64,000 nucleotides of DNA from DAOUTY01 sp964453665 (GTDB taxonomy: Bacteria; Chloroflexota; Dehalococcoidia; SZUA-161): assembly GCA_964453665.1 (NCBI GenBank), contig CAYVQT010000004.1:1-64000 (forward strand). The letters are read 5' to 3'. The translations under genes and the position numbers were made by a program. This document shows positions 25,038 through 34,681 of this stretch, piece after piece. The notes beneath the pieces are model-generated. The model was not told where the DNA came from, did no database searches, and worked only from the letters and a program-made list of their open reading frames with translations. Within the stretch, counting starts at the first letter, position 1. Every line of letters begins with the position of its first letter.

Positions 25038-26591
25038 ATGGCACGGGCTCAGGATATCGCTTACGTTATCAAGCAGCAAATAGAGAAGTTCGGTGCCGCT
25101 GTTACCGAGGTTGATGTGGGCACTGTGGTCGAAGTGGGCGACGGTATCGCTCATATCCACGGGCTCTCTGGAGTCAAGTATAACGAGTTGCTTGAATTCC
25201 CCCACGATATAACAGGGCTTGCACTTAACCTGGAAGAGGACAGCGTCGGGGCTATCCTGCTTGGCGAATACTCAGAGATCAAAGAGGGTGATGAGGTAAG
25301 ATGCACCGGCAGAATCGTTGAGGTACCGGTAGGCGATGGGCTCATAGGTCGTGTAGTGAACCCGCTGGGCGAGCCCATCGACGGCAAAGGGCCGATCAGC
25401 CATCAGACAACGCGTCCCGTTGAACGGGTAGCGCCTAACGTAGTCACCCGAATGCCGGTGGATACGCCAGTTCAGACCGGCATCAAGGCCATTGACAGCA
25501 TGATACCTATTGGCAGAGGGCAGCGCGAGCTGATAATCGGCGATCGTTCCACAGGGAAAACGGCAATCGCCATCGATACCATTATCAACCAAAAGGGTGG
25601 CGATCTTGTCTGTATATACGTAGCCATAGGGCAGAAATCCTCGAAGGTGGCACAAATAGTCGCTATACTTGAGAAATACGGTGCTATGGAGCACACCATC
25701 ATAGTTTCCGCCAATGCCTCGGAATCCGCAGCTCTGCAGTATCTGGCGCCTTACTCCGGCTGTACCTTCGGCGAAGAGTTCATGGAGCAGGGGCGCGATG
25801 CCCTTGTAATCTATGATGATTTGTCAAAACACGCGTGGGCCTATCGGCAGATATCTCTGCTGCTGCGCCGCCCCGCGGGGCGTGAAGCATATCCCGGAGA
25901 TGTCTTTTACCTCCATTCAAGGCTGCTGGAAAGAGCTGCGAAGTACAATACCGAGCACGGCGGCGGCTCTCTTACCGCTCTGCCAATTATCGAAACCCAG
26001 GCTGCCGACATATCGGCCTATATTCCGACTAACGTAATATCCATCACCGACGGCCAGATTTATCTTGAAACCGACCTTTTCAATGCTGGAATCAGGCCCG
26101 CGATGAACGTTGGGCTCTCAGTATCACGGGTAGGTGGCTCAGCCCAGACCAAGGCCATGAAGAAAGTGACTGGCAGGCTCCGCATCGATCTCGCTCAATA
26201 CCGTGAAATGTCGACATTCGCCCAGTTCGGCACCGCTGACCTCGATAAAGCTACCAGAGCGCAGCTTGATCTCGGTCAACGTATCACCGAGATACTTAAG
26301 CAGCCACAGTATGTGCCCTTGCCTATCGAAAAGCAGGTTATGATTCTCTACGCGGTGATAAACGGCTACCTGGATGATGTCCCTGTGAACAGTATTGGCG
26401 CGGTAGAAGAATCCTTCTATAGATTTCTGGACACAAATCATCCCGATATCGGTAAGTCTATTGCCTCTGAGAAAGCATTGAGTGACGCTACTGAAGAGAT
26501 GCTAAAGAAAGCTGTTTCCGATTTCAAACAGACTTTATCGTTCACTGATGACCAGAGCTGTATTCTACCGGATGAAAAGACGGCACAATGA
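25038..26591 (+). CDS. atpA: F1Fo ATP synthase F1 subunit alpha
   Basis: This is the non-catalytic nucleotide-binding subunit of F1. Walker A is GDRSTGKTAIAID, the Walker B region is ALVIYDDLSKHAWAYRQISLLLRRPAGREAYPGD with the family signature, and PAMNVGLSVSRVGGSAQ is the alpha-specific motif near the end of the core. The 517-residue length is normal. AAAGGAG lies upstream of the ATG. The stop overlaps the atpG ATG (ATGA). Confidence 0.98.
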   Translation: MARAQDIAYVIKQQIEKFGAAVTEVDVGTVVEVGDGIAHIHGLSGVKYNELLEFPHDITGLALNLEEDSVGAILLGEYSEIKEGDEVRCTGRIVEVPVGDGLIGRVVNPLGEPIDGKGPISHQTTRPVERVAPNVVTRMPVDTPVQTGIKAIDSMIPIGRGQRELIIGDRSTGKTAIAIDTIINQKGGDLVCIYVAIGQKSSKVAQIVAILEKYGAMEHTIIVSANASESAALQYLAPYSGCTFGEEFMEQGRDALVIYDDLSKHAWAYRQISLLLRRPAGREAYPGDVFYLHSRLLERAAKYNTEHGGGSLTALPIIETQAADISAYIPTNVISITDGQIYLETDLFNAGIRPAMNVGLSVSRVGGSAQTKAMKKVTGRLRIDLAQYREMSTFAQFGTADLDKATRAQLDLGQRITEILKQPQYVPLPIEKQVMILYAVINGYLDDVPVNSIGAVEESFYRFLDTNHPDIGKSIASEKALSDATEEMLKKAVSDFKQTLSFTDDQSCILPDEKTAQ

Positions 26592-27442
26592 TTCCCATTC
26601 GCGTTATTCGCCGCCGCATACGCTCCATCCAGAGCACTGCTAAAATAACCAAGGCTATGGAGATGATTGCCGCTTCCAAGATGAGGCAGGCTCAAAACCG
26701 TGTGCTGGCCGCACGCCCCTACGCTGAAAAGATGCACGAGGTTGTTGCCCACCTCGCTGCGCAGACCAGAGCAGGTGAGGAAATTCACCCGCTCCTTCGA
26801 CGCAGGGAACCGAAACGCATTGCGGTCATTCATATCACCGCCGACCGTGGCTTGTGCGGCGGCCTTAATGCCAATGTCAATCGTATGACAGCCGGTTTCA
26901 TCACCGGGCAGCGTGTGCCAGTTACTGCAGTAAGCGTGGGGAGGAAAGGCGCGATTTTTATGTCAAGATATTGCGAGGAAACGCTCGCTGAGTTCACACA
27001 TCTTGGAGACCAACCGTCCCTGCTCGATACCTTACCCATTTCACGTGTCGTTATAGACGGGTACACAGGCGGAACTATCGATCAGGTTTACCTGGCTTAT
27101 ACCAAATTCATAACCACGGCCAATCAGCAACCAGTGATGCAGGAAGTTTTGCCCATCGAGCCGTATGAGATGGAACATATTGAAACCGTAGAGTATATAT
27201 ATGAGCCCTCAGCAAGAGTAGTTCTCGAGCATCTGCTACCGCGCTACGTTGAGATGCAGGTTTATCATGCTATTCTGGAATCCATCGCCAGCGAGCAGTC
27301 GGCGAGGATGGTGGCGATGCGTAATGCTACCGACAACGCCAATGATATGATTGAGGAGCTTACGCTTACTCTTAATAAGGCACGTCAGGAGCTAATAACC
27401 AAGGAACTCCTCGATATCGCTGGTGGTGTTGTCCAGCAATAA
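26588..27442 (+). CDS. atpG: F1Fo ATP synthase F1 subunit gamma
   Basis: Gamma is the rotating shaft inside the alpha3beta3 ring. Both ends of its coiled coil are recognisable: RVIRRRIRSIQSTAKITKAMEMIAASKMR at the N-terminus and ARMVAMRNATDNANDMIEELTLTLNKARQ at the C-terminus, with DRGLCGGLNANV in the middle domain. The 284-residue length is normal. It overlaps atpA by four bases. There is no extended regulatory loop of the chloroplast type. Confidence 0.97.
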   Translation: MIPIRVIRRRIRSIQSTAKITKAMEMIAASKMRQAQNRVLAARPYAEKMHEVVAHLAAQTRAGEEIHPLLRRREPKRIAVIHITADRGLCGGLNANVNRMTAGFITGQRVPVTAVSVGRKGAIFMSRYCEETLAEFTHLGDQPSLLDTLPISRVVIDGYTGGTIDQVYLAYTKFITTANQQPVMQEVLPIEPYEMEHIETVEYIYEPSARVVLEHLLPRYVEMQVYHAILESIASEQSARMVAMRNATDNANDMIEELTLTLNKARQELITKELLDIAGGVVQQ

Positions 27443-27474
27443 CTTCATATAATGATAATGACCAGGAGGTTAGC

Positions 27475-28866
27475 ATGGGTAAAGGCAGAGTAGCTCAGGT
27501 AATAGGCACCGTCATCGATGTTGAGTTTCCCCCGGATGAATTGCCGGCGCTTAATAATGCTATCGAAATTCCGCTGGGTGAAAGCAAGGTCGTTCTGGAA
27601 ACACAACACCATATCGGTAATAATTGGGCACGCTGCCTCGCCCTGTCGCCCACTGATGGTATAGCACGCGGCGATGAGGCAATCGATACCGGCGACTCTA
27701 TCTCAGTACCGGTTGGCAAGGAAACTCTGGGACGCCTGTTCAATATCGAGGGTCAGCCGCTGGATGAACTCGGCCCTGTAAACGCCAAGGAGCATTGGCC
27801 CATACATCGCCTTCCGCCTCCGTTTACTGAGCAGGAGACCTCCACCGAAATGCTGGAGACCGGCCTCAAGGTGATGGACCTCATCACCCCGTTTACCAAA
27901 GGGGGCAAAATCGGAGCATACGGCGGGGCTGGTGTAGGCAAGACCGTTGTCATCCAGGAGCTGATACGCAACATAGCCACCGAGCACGGCGGCTTCTCTG
28001 TCTTCGCCGGCGTTGGAGAAAGGTCACGTGAAGGAAACGATCTATGGAACGAGATGAAGGCCTCGGGTGTTATCGAAAAGACCACGCTCGTCTTCGGACA
28101 AATGAATGAGCCCCCGGGCGTAAGGCTCCGTATTGCGCTCACCGGATTGACCATGGCGGAGTATTTCCGCGATGTCGAGGGACAGGACGTTCTTCTCTTT
28201 ATCGACAACATATACCGCTACATCCTTGCGGGAATGGAAGTCTCTGCGTTACTCGGAAGGATGCCCTCCGCGGTAGGCTACCAGCCTACTCTGGGCACGG
28301 AGATGGGAGAACTTGAGGAAAGAATCACTTCAACTAAAAAGGGCTCAATCACCTCTTTCCAGGCGATCTATGTACCCGCCGATGACTATACCGACCCGGG
28401 CATTGTTACTACGTTCGGGCACCTGGACGCCGTCGTCGCTCTTGAACGCTCAATTTCTGAGCAGGGGCTCTACCCGGCGGTTGATCCCCTGACGTCTACC
28501 TCTCGAATACTCGATCCCCTTATTGTTGGCGAAGAGCACTACCAGGTAGCACGAGGCGTTCAACGTGTCCTGCAGCGATATCGTGATCTGCAAGATATCA
28601 TCGCTATTCTGGGCATCGAGGAACTCAGCGACGAGGACAAGCTAACCGTGGCCCGCGCCCGCAAGATACAGCGCTTTCTCTCGCAACCCATGTTCGTTGC
28701 CGAGGCATTCACCAACATCCCGGGTAAATATGTTCCGGTGAAGGAAACAGTGCGCGGTTTCAAGGAAATCCTCGAGGGCAATCACGACGGCCTGCCGGAG
28801 CAATCATTCTTTATGGTAGGCACAATAGACGAAGCCGTGGAGAAAGCAAGGAGCATGCAGGAATAA
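27475..28866 (+). CDS. atpD: F1Fo ATP synthase F1 subunit beta
   Basis: Beta is the catalytic subunit. It has Walker A GGAGVGKTVVIQELI, the catalytic-glutamate region GERSREGNDLW, Walker B VLLFIDNIYRY and the DELSEED-like loop EELSDEDK. The 463-residue protein is complete. AGGAGG lies upstream of the ATG. The Walker B segment ends in NIYRYI where most beta subunits have NIFRFT. The stop overlaps the atpC ATG by one base. Confidence 0.98.
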   Translation: MGKGRVAQVIGTVIDVEFPPDELPALNNAIEIPLGESKVVLETQHHIGNNWARCLALSPTDGIARGDEAIDTGDSISVPVGKETLGRLFNIEGQPLDELGPVNAKEHWPIHRLPPPFTEQETSTEMLETGLKVMDLITPFTKGGKIGAYGGAGVGKTVVIQELIRNIATEHGGFSVFAGVGERSREGNDLWNEMKASGVIEKTTLVFGQMNEPPGVRLRIALTGLTMAEYFRDVEGQDVLLFIDNIYRYILAGMEVSALLGRMPSAVGYQPTLGTEMGELEERITSTKKGSITSFQAIYVPADDYTDPGIVTTFGHLDAVVALERSISEQGLYPAVDPLTSTSRILDPLIVGEEHYQVARGVQRVLQRYRDLQDIIAILGIEELSDEDKLTVARARKIQRFLSQPMFVAEAFTNIPGKYVPVKETVRGFKEILEGNHDGLPEQSFFMVGTIDEAVEKARSMQE

Positions 28867-29288
28867 TGGCAAAGCTGAGTCTTGATATCGTAACTGCCGA
28901 GCGGGTTGTTTACTCCGAGTCTGTCGATGTGGTGGTAGCACCGGGCATTGAGGGACAACTCGGTATATTGCTACAGCATGCCGCACTTATGACTATGCTT
29001 CAGCCCGGTGAGCTCATGGTTAGACGAGATGGCGAAGAGCAATCGATCTTTGTCAGCGGTGGATTCCTCGAGGTGCAGGGTGATAAAGTAACAGTGCTGG
29101 CTGACACCGCTGAGAGAGCTGAGGAGATCGATATCGCTCGTGCTGAAGAAGCCAAGCGGCGCGCCGAACGGAGGGTTACACAATCACCTTCAGAGGCTGA
29201 CCATGCTCGCGCCCAGGCAGCGATGCTTCGCTCCCTGATGAGGCTTAAGGTGGCTGAGAAGAGTCGAAAGAGGCGTCCCAGGCCTTAG
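28866..29288 (+). CDS. atpC: F1Fo ATP synthase F1 subunit epsilon
   Basis: Epsilon is the small rotor subunit at the foot of gamma and can inhibit ATP hydrolysis. The N-terminal beta-barrel motifs are present (DIVTAERVVYSESVDVVVAPGIEGQLGIL, HAALMTML, SGGFLEV). A C-terminal two-helix region (IDIARAEEAKRRAERR...MLRSLMRLKVAEKSRKRRP) completes the 140 residues. It is the last gene of the operon. No clear terminator follows before the convergent rex gene 79 bp away. Confidence 0.95.
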   Translation: MAKLSLDIVTAERVVYSESVDVVVAPGIEGQLGILLQHAALMTMLQPGELMVRRDGEEQSIFVSGGFLEVQGDKVTVLADTAERAEEIDIARAEEAKRRAERRVTQSPSEADHARAQAAMLRSLMRLKVAEKSRKRRPRP

Positions 29289-29367
29289 GCCACTGACATT
29301 TAATCATCGAGCACAAACGTATGCCGAACATCCCTGCCAATCTTTCTTACGAATAGGCCAAGCGCCT

Positions 29368-30003
29368 TCACCTGTAATCCCGGTTTTTGGCCAGATAGTA
29401 TGTCATGCTTTGCAGGGCCAGTACCGGGTCAATCGATTCCAGACGCACGCCCTCAGGGGCGTTCGCACAGATTGGAGCGTAGTTCAGGATAGACTTAATC
29501 CCGCTCCGAACTAACTTATTGATAACTTCCTGCGCCTCAGTGGAAGGCACCGCAACAATTGCGATATCCACTTTTTTCTCTATTACACCTATCTCAAGTT
29601 CCGCCATATCCTGAATTACCACACCACTTACCCTTTCTCCAATCACATCGCTGTCTTTGTCAAACGCGGCAACTATCTTGAATCCACGGGGGATAAAACC
29701 TCTGTAATCAAGAATCGCCCTCCCCAGTCTTCCGACACCGACAATTGCCATCAGCCATTGCCGGTCCAAGCCTAAAATCTGCCTCAATTCATCAAGCAGA
29801 AGAGCTACATTATAACCCCTGCCCTGCCGGCCAAACTTCCCGAAGTAACTCAGGTCCTTCCTGATCTGATCCGATGACATACCGAAACGATATCCCAAAT
29901 CCTTGGAATTAATGAAGTCGATACCGTCCTTGTGCAATTCCGTAAGCCCGCGGACATACATCGGCAGTCTCGATACAACTACCTCGGGAATTTGTCTCTC
30001 CAT
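29368..30003 (-). CDS. rex: Redox-sensing transcriptional repressor Rex
   Basis: Rex senses the NADH/NAD+ ratio and represses fermentation and respiration genes. The winged-helix domain (SRLPMYVRGLTEL, DLGYRFGMSSDQIRKDLSYFGKFGRQGRGY) is followed by a Rossmann NAD-binding domain with IVGVGRLGRAIL and AAFDKD. The 211-residue length fits. The gene converges on the ATP synthase operon, with 79 bp between stops. I did not find a convincing Rex operator (TTGTG...CACAA) in the window, so its targets here are unknown. Confidence 0.97.
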   Translation of the reverse strand: MERQIPEVVVSRLPMYVRGLTELHKDGIDFINSKDLGYRFGMSSDQIRKDLSYFGKFGRQGRGYNVALLLDELRQILGLDRQWLMAIVGVGRLGRAILDYRGFIPRGFKIVAAFDKDSDVIGERVSGVVIQDMAELEIGVIEKKVDIAIVAVPSTEAQEVINKLVRSGIKSILNYAPICANAPEGVRLESIDPVLALQSMTYYLAKNRDYR

Positions 30004-30088
30004 CTCCTACTCCCGCGACAATCAATCAATGCTGTATTTTAAAAGAGGGCAATATTTAACGATGGATTTTATGCCCGAGGGAAAGCGT

Positions 30089-31606
30089 TCATTTGGGCAT
30101 GTTCACCATTTTATCCTCTTTCATGCGCTCACGCCAACGGTATATTAGATATCCGCCCAATCCAATACCCATCCAGCCAAATCCCACCCAGCGACTGTAA
30201 TCTTGAACAACTATTATCACCAGCCATATGGCAATCGTAGCAGCAAGTCCGATTACAGCAGTTACCGGTATCTCATGTCCTCTTATCATAATGTTCCCTC
30301 TAAGCTTGAACGGTCGGGCTAAATCAGGCTTTCTGATCCTCAGAGCTATAATTGAGGCATGTGCAAAGCCAAATGCAAGAAGCGAGCCGAAAGTATATAA
30401 ACCGCCCATATTACTGAATATCTCCGTAATATCACCACGGAAAAGACCCGGGATTAGAATAAGAATCGCCACAACGCTAAAGACGATGATTGATACGTAG
30501 GGTGTCCTGAAACGGGGATGCACTCGTTGGAACGCGGATGGTAGCTGTCGATATGTACCCATAGAGAATGCCAGCCGGGATATGCCCATGAGCCCGGCGT
30601 TGGTAGCAATAAGTAGAATGGTAGCTGCAAGTATTGCCACCAGTGGTTCGAATATTGCGCTCAACCAAGGGTATGGAAAGGCGTTAGCGATACCCGCTAC
30701 AGGGTCCCGAGCCCACTCTGTGGCCAGACTATCTGGCGTTATCGCAGAGAGGGCAACAACAGATACGCCTGAGAACATTACCAGGACCGTAAACATCATC
30801 ATAATCATAGCCCGGGGCACACGTATTTGCGGCAAGCGGGTTTCCTCAGACATCTGCGATACAGTTTCAACCCCTGTGTATGCTAAAGCAGCAAGAGCAA
30901 TCCCAAATATCAGGTTGGTTGCAGTCGGCCAGTTCCCGTTGCCAAACATATTATCGACCAGCTGTGAGACGCTGAACGCGATAACCCCCGGGCTTAAAAG
31001 AAGTACAAGTCCTATTATTACCAGCAGAGCCTGTACGCTCACATCCAGTATCGCCGCTCCTATGTTTACAAATGCGGTCTCCTTAACCCCAATAACATTA
31101 ATCACCGTTAGAAACAGTACAATCCCTACCGAGAAAAGCGTACCTATCCACGGGTCAGTCTTCAAAGGTTCCCAGAAGTACCCCAGGTATGGCGAGATGG
31201 TGAATGCTGAAATCGAGATAGTTACGATATAGCTTAATAGAAGAGCCCATCCAGCCGCAAAGCCAACGTGCTCGTTAAATCCATGACGGGCAAAGCTAGC
31301 CGAGCCCCCTGCTTCGGGGAACATAGTCGCCCCTTCCGAATAGGTAAGCGCAGTAAATACAAATAGGATACCTGCGGCAACCAGTGCTATCGGGGTAGCC
31401 CCCATAGCCACTAAGGCAACTATGCCTAAGGCATAATAGATAGATGAGCCTACATTACCATAGCCCGCGCTATAGAGGGCTGCAACGCCCAACACTCGAC
31501 GGAGTCTTTGCGTTGCCCCCCTGGGGCGACGAATAATTCTATCTCCTGGTTTCCTGTGCGGAAGCTCACGCAGTTGATCATGCTGCGAATTCTTTTTAAA
31601 TTTCAA
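30089..31606 (-). CDS. APC-superfamily amino acid permease
   Basis: The 505-residue protein has about twelve hydrophobic helices and the APC-family opening (LGVAALYSAGYGNVGSSIYYALGIVA), followed by FPEAGGSASFARHGF. It probably imports or exchanges amino acids or amines at the cytoplasmic membrane. The start is a TTG that overlaps the end of gmk by 11 bases. It is the only good in-frame start ahead of the conserved region, but there is no strong ribosome-binding site. The short hydrophilic N-terminus is rich in basic residues. The substrate is not predictable. Confidence 0.88.
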   Translation of the reverse strand: MKFKKNSQHDQLRELPHRKPGDRIIRRPRGATQRLRRVLGVAALYSAGYGNVGSSIYYALGIVALVAMGATPIALVAAGILFVFTALTYSEGATMFPEAGGSASFARHGFNEHVGFAAGWALLLSYIVTISISAFTISPYLGYFWEPLKTDPWIGTLFSVGIVLFLTVINVIGVKETAFVNIGAAILDVSVQALLVIIGLVLLLSPGVIAFSVSQLVDNMFGNGNWPTATNLIFGIALAALAYTGVETVSQMSEETRLPQIRVPRAMIMMMFTVLVMFSGVSVVALSAITPDSLATEWARDPVAGIANAFPYPWLSAIFEPLVAILAATILLIATNAGLMGISRLAFSMGTYRQLPSAFQRVHPRFRTPYVSIIVFSVVAILILIPGLFRGDITEIFSNMGGLYTFGSLLAFGFAHASIIALRIRKPDLARPFKLRGNIMIRGHEIPVTAVIGLAATIAIWLVIIVVQDYSRWVGFGWMGIGLGGYLIYRWRERMKEDKMVNMPK

Positions 31607-32204
31607 TCGATCTCGCCCTTACCCTGCATTTCTCAGCAGTAATAATAGCCTCGATCTCAGAAACAGCTTTTTCCAGCTCGCCTTCATAATTAACAATCAC
31701 GTAGTCAAACATAGGCAAGCTTCCCATTTCTTCCTCTGCAGCTTTTATTCTCAGCTCTAAATCAATGCTGGACTCGGTCTTGCGCTGCTTCAATCTCTCT
31801 TTCAACTCACTAATTGAAGGAGCAGCCACGAAGATGAATACAGCCTCTGGAAGTATTCTCTTAATATTAGCAGACCCCTGAACGTCAACTTTTACCACTG
31901 CATCTAATCCTTTACCCAGAGCCTGCTGTAAATCTTTTTTCGGAACACCGTAGTAATTACCATAGACATTGGCCCATTCCAGCAGCTCACCTTCGTCAAT
32001 CATACGCTCAAACTCGGACCTGGATATGAAATGATAGTCGCTTCCATCTGTCTCCCCTCGCCTCCGGGTACGGGTTGTCACCGTCACAACGAAATGCAAT
32101 GGTAGCCTCGATTTTCTCATCTCATGCAGCAGGGCATCCTTGCCCACTCCTGAAGGGCCTGAGATTACAATTAGCAACGGTCTTCCAACTATGTTAAGCT
32201 CCAC
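31596..32204 (-). CDS. gmk: Guanylate kinase
   Basis: Guanylate kinase phosphorylates GMP to GDP. The P-loop is ISGPSGVGKDALLHEM, and the GMP-binding segment is VTVTTRTRRRGETDGSDYHFISRSEFE with LLEWANVYGNYYGVPK. The 202-residue length is standard. It follows the remA-like gene by 4 bp and precedes the APC permease with an overlap. remA-gmk adjacency is a conserved arrangement in Firmicutes and other bacteria. Confidence 0.97.
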   Translation of the reverse strand: MELNIVGRPLLIVISGPSGVGKDALLHEMRKSRLPLHFVVTVTTRTRRRGETDGSDYHFISRSEFERMIDEGELLEWANVYGNYYGVPKKDLQQALGKGLDAVVKVDVQGSANIKRILPEAVFIFVAAPSISELKERLKQRKTESSIDLELRIKAAEEEMGSLPMFDYVIVNYEGELEKAVSEIEAIITAEKCRVRARSIEI

Positions 32205-32208
32205 TCAT

Positions 32209-32493
32209 CTACTCCCTGTAACGCTTTGTCTGTCCCAGAAACGAGCCATTACGGCTGGCCTCTACCCTCGTAGCAATCGTCTTGGAACCAATAGCAGTTA
32301 GAGCGATATGCCCGCTGTCCATAATAATGATTGTCTTTGTCCTTTTACCATTCGTCATATCAATCAGCATCCCCTGTCCTCCCGCATGCTCGACCAAGCG
32401 CTTAATAGGTGCTGAACCTGGCGACACAATAGCGACAACCTTATTAATAGCCAAGATGTTACCAAAACCAACGTGAATTAACTCCGTGTTCAA
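32209..32493 (-). CDS. remA: RemA-like DUF370 protein
   Basis: The 94-residue protein has the DUF370/RemA layout: HVGFGNILAINKVVAIVSPGSAPIKRLV, then MLIDMTNGKRTKTIIIMDSGHIALTAI. In Bacillus, RemA is a DNA-binding regulator of matrix and osmoprotection genes and forms ring-like oligomers. The role in this organism is not known. The start is a TTG with AAAGGAG upstream. The C-terminal extension (ATRVEASRNGSFLGQTKRYRE) is longer than in the Bacillus protein. Confidence 0.9.
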   Translation of the reverse strand: MNTELIHVGFGNILAINKVVAIVSPGSAPIKRLVEHAGGQGMLIDMTNGKRTKTIIIMDSGHIALTAIGSKTIATRVEASRNGSFLGQTKRYRE

Positions 32494-32517
32494 TCCCTTC
32501 TCCTTTGTCTGTATTAT

Positions 32518-33807
32518 CTATTTCTCCGCACTGACCCGCTTCAGGTCCTCCCAGAATGTGGGATATGATATATCTGCTGCTTCCGATTTGTCAATCTCTG
32601 TTTCACCGTCAGCAATAAGAGCAGCCACACCGAGCATCATAGCCAATCGATGGTCTCCGTGGCTGGTGCAACTGGCACTATGTAGCCTCTGACCCCCACG
32701 GACTATCATGCCGTCGGGATATTCCTCAACATCCGCACCCATCTTCGAAAGTTCCCTTACAGTCGCACTTATTCTGTCAATTTCCTTCACACGGAGTTCC
32801 TCGGCATTCCTTATTACTGTTTTACCCTGCGCCACAGAAGCAGCCAGAGCTACCAGCGGAATTTCATCGATAATCCGAGGGATTAATTCTCCTCCAATCT
32901 CTACTCCCTTGAGCGGACTCGACCGTATCTCCAGGTCAGCGACAGGTTCCCCGCTCAATACATGCTCATTGCTGACCGTCAGATCGCCTCCCATCATGCG
33001 TAGAACATCGATAATGCCGCTCCTGGTTATATTAATACCCGTATCCAGCAATCTAATTCTAGCCTGATGATGGATAGCACCGGCAACAAGCCAGAAAGCG
33101 GCAGCGCTGATGTCCCCGGGTGTGTTTAAATCAACAGCCTTTAACGAACCTGGAGACAGAGTTATCGAATTCTCCGAAACATTTATCCTGGCTCCCATTT
33201 CCTTAAGCAGTCTTTCAGTATGGTCGCGCGAGTGCACAGGCTCCGTTATTATCGTATCTCCTTCAGAGAAAAGACCTGCGAGTAAAAGAGCCGACTTTAT
33301 CTGAGCGCTGGCAACCGGAAGCTTATAGTGAATCCCGTGAAGCTTCCCTCCGTGGATAACCAATGGTGCCCTGCTATCATCCTGCCGGCCCCAAATGCGG
33401 GCACCCATCAGCCTGAGAGGTATAATCACACGGTCCATAGGACGTGAGCGCAATGAGCTGTCTCCGGTTATGATCGATAAGAACGGTTGTGCTGCCAGAA
33501 GGCCTGCGAGCAGGCGCATCGTAGTTGCGCTGTTTTGAGCATTAAGCACGTCCTCGGGCTCTCTCAAGCCCTTTCTACCACATCCGTGTACAAGGAGCCT
33601 CCCATCATCGCTTTGCTCTATCTCCGCACCCAGCGCACGCAGACAATTTACCGTAGCCGAGCAATCGTCGGCTTGCGAGAAATTGCTGATCCTTGAATTT
33701 CCTTCAGCAACGCTGTTCAGAATTACAGCACGGTGGGATATCGACTTATCACTGGGAGGACGCATCTCGCCTTCCAGGGTACGTGCTCCCGTCACCTTCC
33801 GTTTCAC
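32518..33807 (-). CDS. aroA: 3-phosphoshikimate 1-carboxyvinyltransferase (EPSP synthase)
   Basis: AroA joins shikimate-3-phosphate and PEP in the pathway to aromatic amino acids. Family motifs are present: PPSDKSISHRAVIL near the N-terminus, NAQNSATTMRLLAGLLA, and EELRVKEIDRISA with GDHRLAMMLGVAALIA near the end. The 429-residue protein is complete. Its GTG start overlaps the tyrA stop (GTGA), so the two aromatic-pathway genes are coupled. Confidence 0.97.
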   Translation of the reverse strand: MKRKVTGARTLEGEMRPPSDKSISHRAVILNSVAEGNSRISNFSQADDCSATVNCLRALGAEIEQSDDGRLLVHGCGRKGLREPEDVLNAQNSATTMRLLAGLLAAQPFLSIITGDSSLRSRPMDRVIIPLRLMGARIWGRQDDSRAPLVIHGGKLHGIHYKLPVASAQIKSALLLAGLFSEGDTIITEPVHSRDHTERLLKEMGARINVSENSITLSPGSLKAVDLNTPGDISAAAFWLVAGAIHHQARIRLLDTGINITRSGIIDVLRMMGGDLTVSNEHVLSGEPVADLEIRSSPLKGVEIGGELIPRIIDEIPLVALAASVAQGKTVIRNAEELRVKEIDRISATVRELSKMGADVEEYPDGMIVRGGQRLHSASCTSHGDHRLAMMLGVAALIADGETEIDKSEAADISYPTFWEDLKRVSAEK

Positions 33808-34667
33808 AGACCCCCCTCTTTGAGCCAGCTTTCCCTTGCCTCCTGAGCACGAGCAAGCGCATCTCCAAGACCTTCACCACGCTTATCAACAAGAGAACGG
33901 AGCTTCTTTAACTCTTCGATATAACGGTCAATCCAGTGTATGATCTCCTCACGATTGCTCAGGCATATATCGCGGTTCATATCAGGGTTCCCCGAAGCCA
34001 ACCGCGATAGATCCCTATAACCCCTGGCCGCGAGCCTGGACATCTCCGGCCACGATGGACTATTCATCGTACTGGAAACGAATGCCGCTGAAAGAAGTAT
34101 GGGCAAATGACTGATACCAGCCACTAAATTATCGTGCTCGCCGGCATCAATAGTAAGGGGTTTGGCTCCTATAGACCGCACGATACCCTCAAGCTTTCGC
34201 ACCGCTTCAGGACTCGTTCTAGAAGTGGGAGTCAGGCAGTACACACAACCACGAAAGATATCTGGATCAGCTTCGTCGATGCCGGAAGTTTCTTTCCCTG
34301 CCATAGGATGCCCTCCAATGAAATCAGCATCACGCGGTAAATATTCATCCGCCCACTGCATAACCTTTACCTTGGTGCTGCCGACATCGGACACTATACA
34401 CCCTGATAAAAGGTGGGCGGATATCTCCTCAAGCACCCCTCTGATGGTCATGACTGGCGTTGCTATTATTACCAAACTCGTGTCTTTTACCGCCGATGCC
34501 ATGTCGTCTGCTGCACTATCTATAATATTTTCCTTCTTTGCCCTGGCAACTATCTCCGAGCGCCTGCTGAATCCAATAATCTCCGCCTCGATTTCTCCTG
34601 ACTCCTTCAAAGCCAACGCGAGTGATCCTCCCATCAGGCCAAGTCCTATTATGGCAATCCTTTCCAA
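33804..34667 (-). CDS. tyrA: Prephenate dehydrogenase
   Basis: TyrA oxidatively decarboxylates prephenate on the way to tyrosine. The NAD-binding motif IGLGLMGGSLA begins just after the start, then ADFIGGHPMAGKETSGIDEAD and HDNLVAGISHLPILLSAAF carry the substrate-binding His residues. A TTG at 34667 with GGGGGGAT just upstream is chosen. A longer frame would overlap the M50 gene with non-family sequence. This gives 287 residues. It is coupled to aroA through GTGA. Confidence 0.94.
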   Translation of the reverse strand: MERIAIIGLGLMGGSLALALKESGEIEAEIIGFSRRSEIVARAKKENIIDSAADDMASAVKDTSLVIIATPVMTIRGVLEEISAHLLSGCIVSDVGSTKVKVMQWADEYLPRDADFIGGHPMAGKETSGIDEADPDIFRGCVYCLTPTSRTSPEAVRKLEGIVRSIGAKPLTIDAGEHDNLVAGISHLPILLSAAFVSSTMNSPSWPEMSRLAARGYRDLSRLASGNPDMNRDICLSNREEIIHWIDRYIEELKKLRSLVDKRGEGLGDALARAQEARESWLKEGGL

Positions 34668-34681
34668 TCTATCCCCCCAAA

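Noticed and set aside
29368..30003. A Rex operator near rex or the ATP synthase operon
   Set aside because: No convincing TTGTG-n8-CACAA palindrome was seen by eye. A motif scan would be needed.
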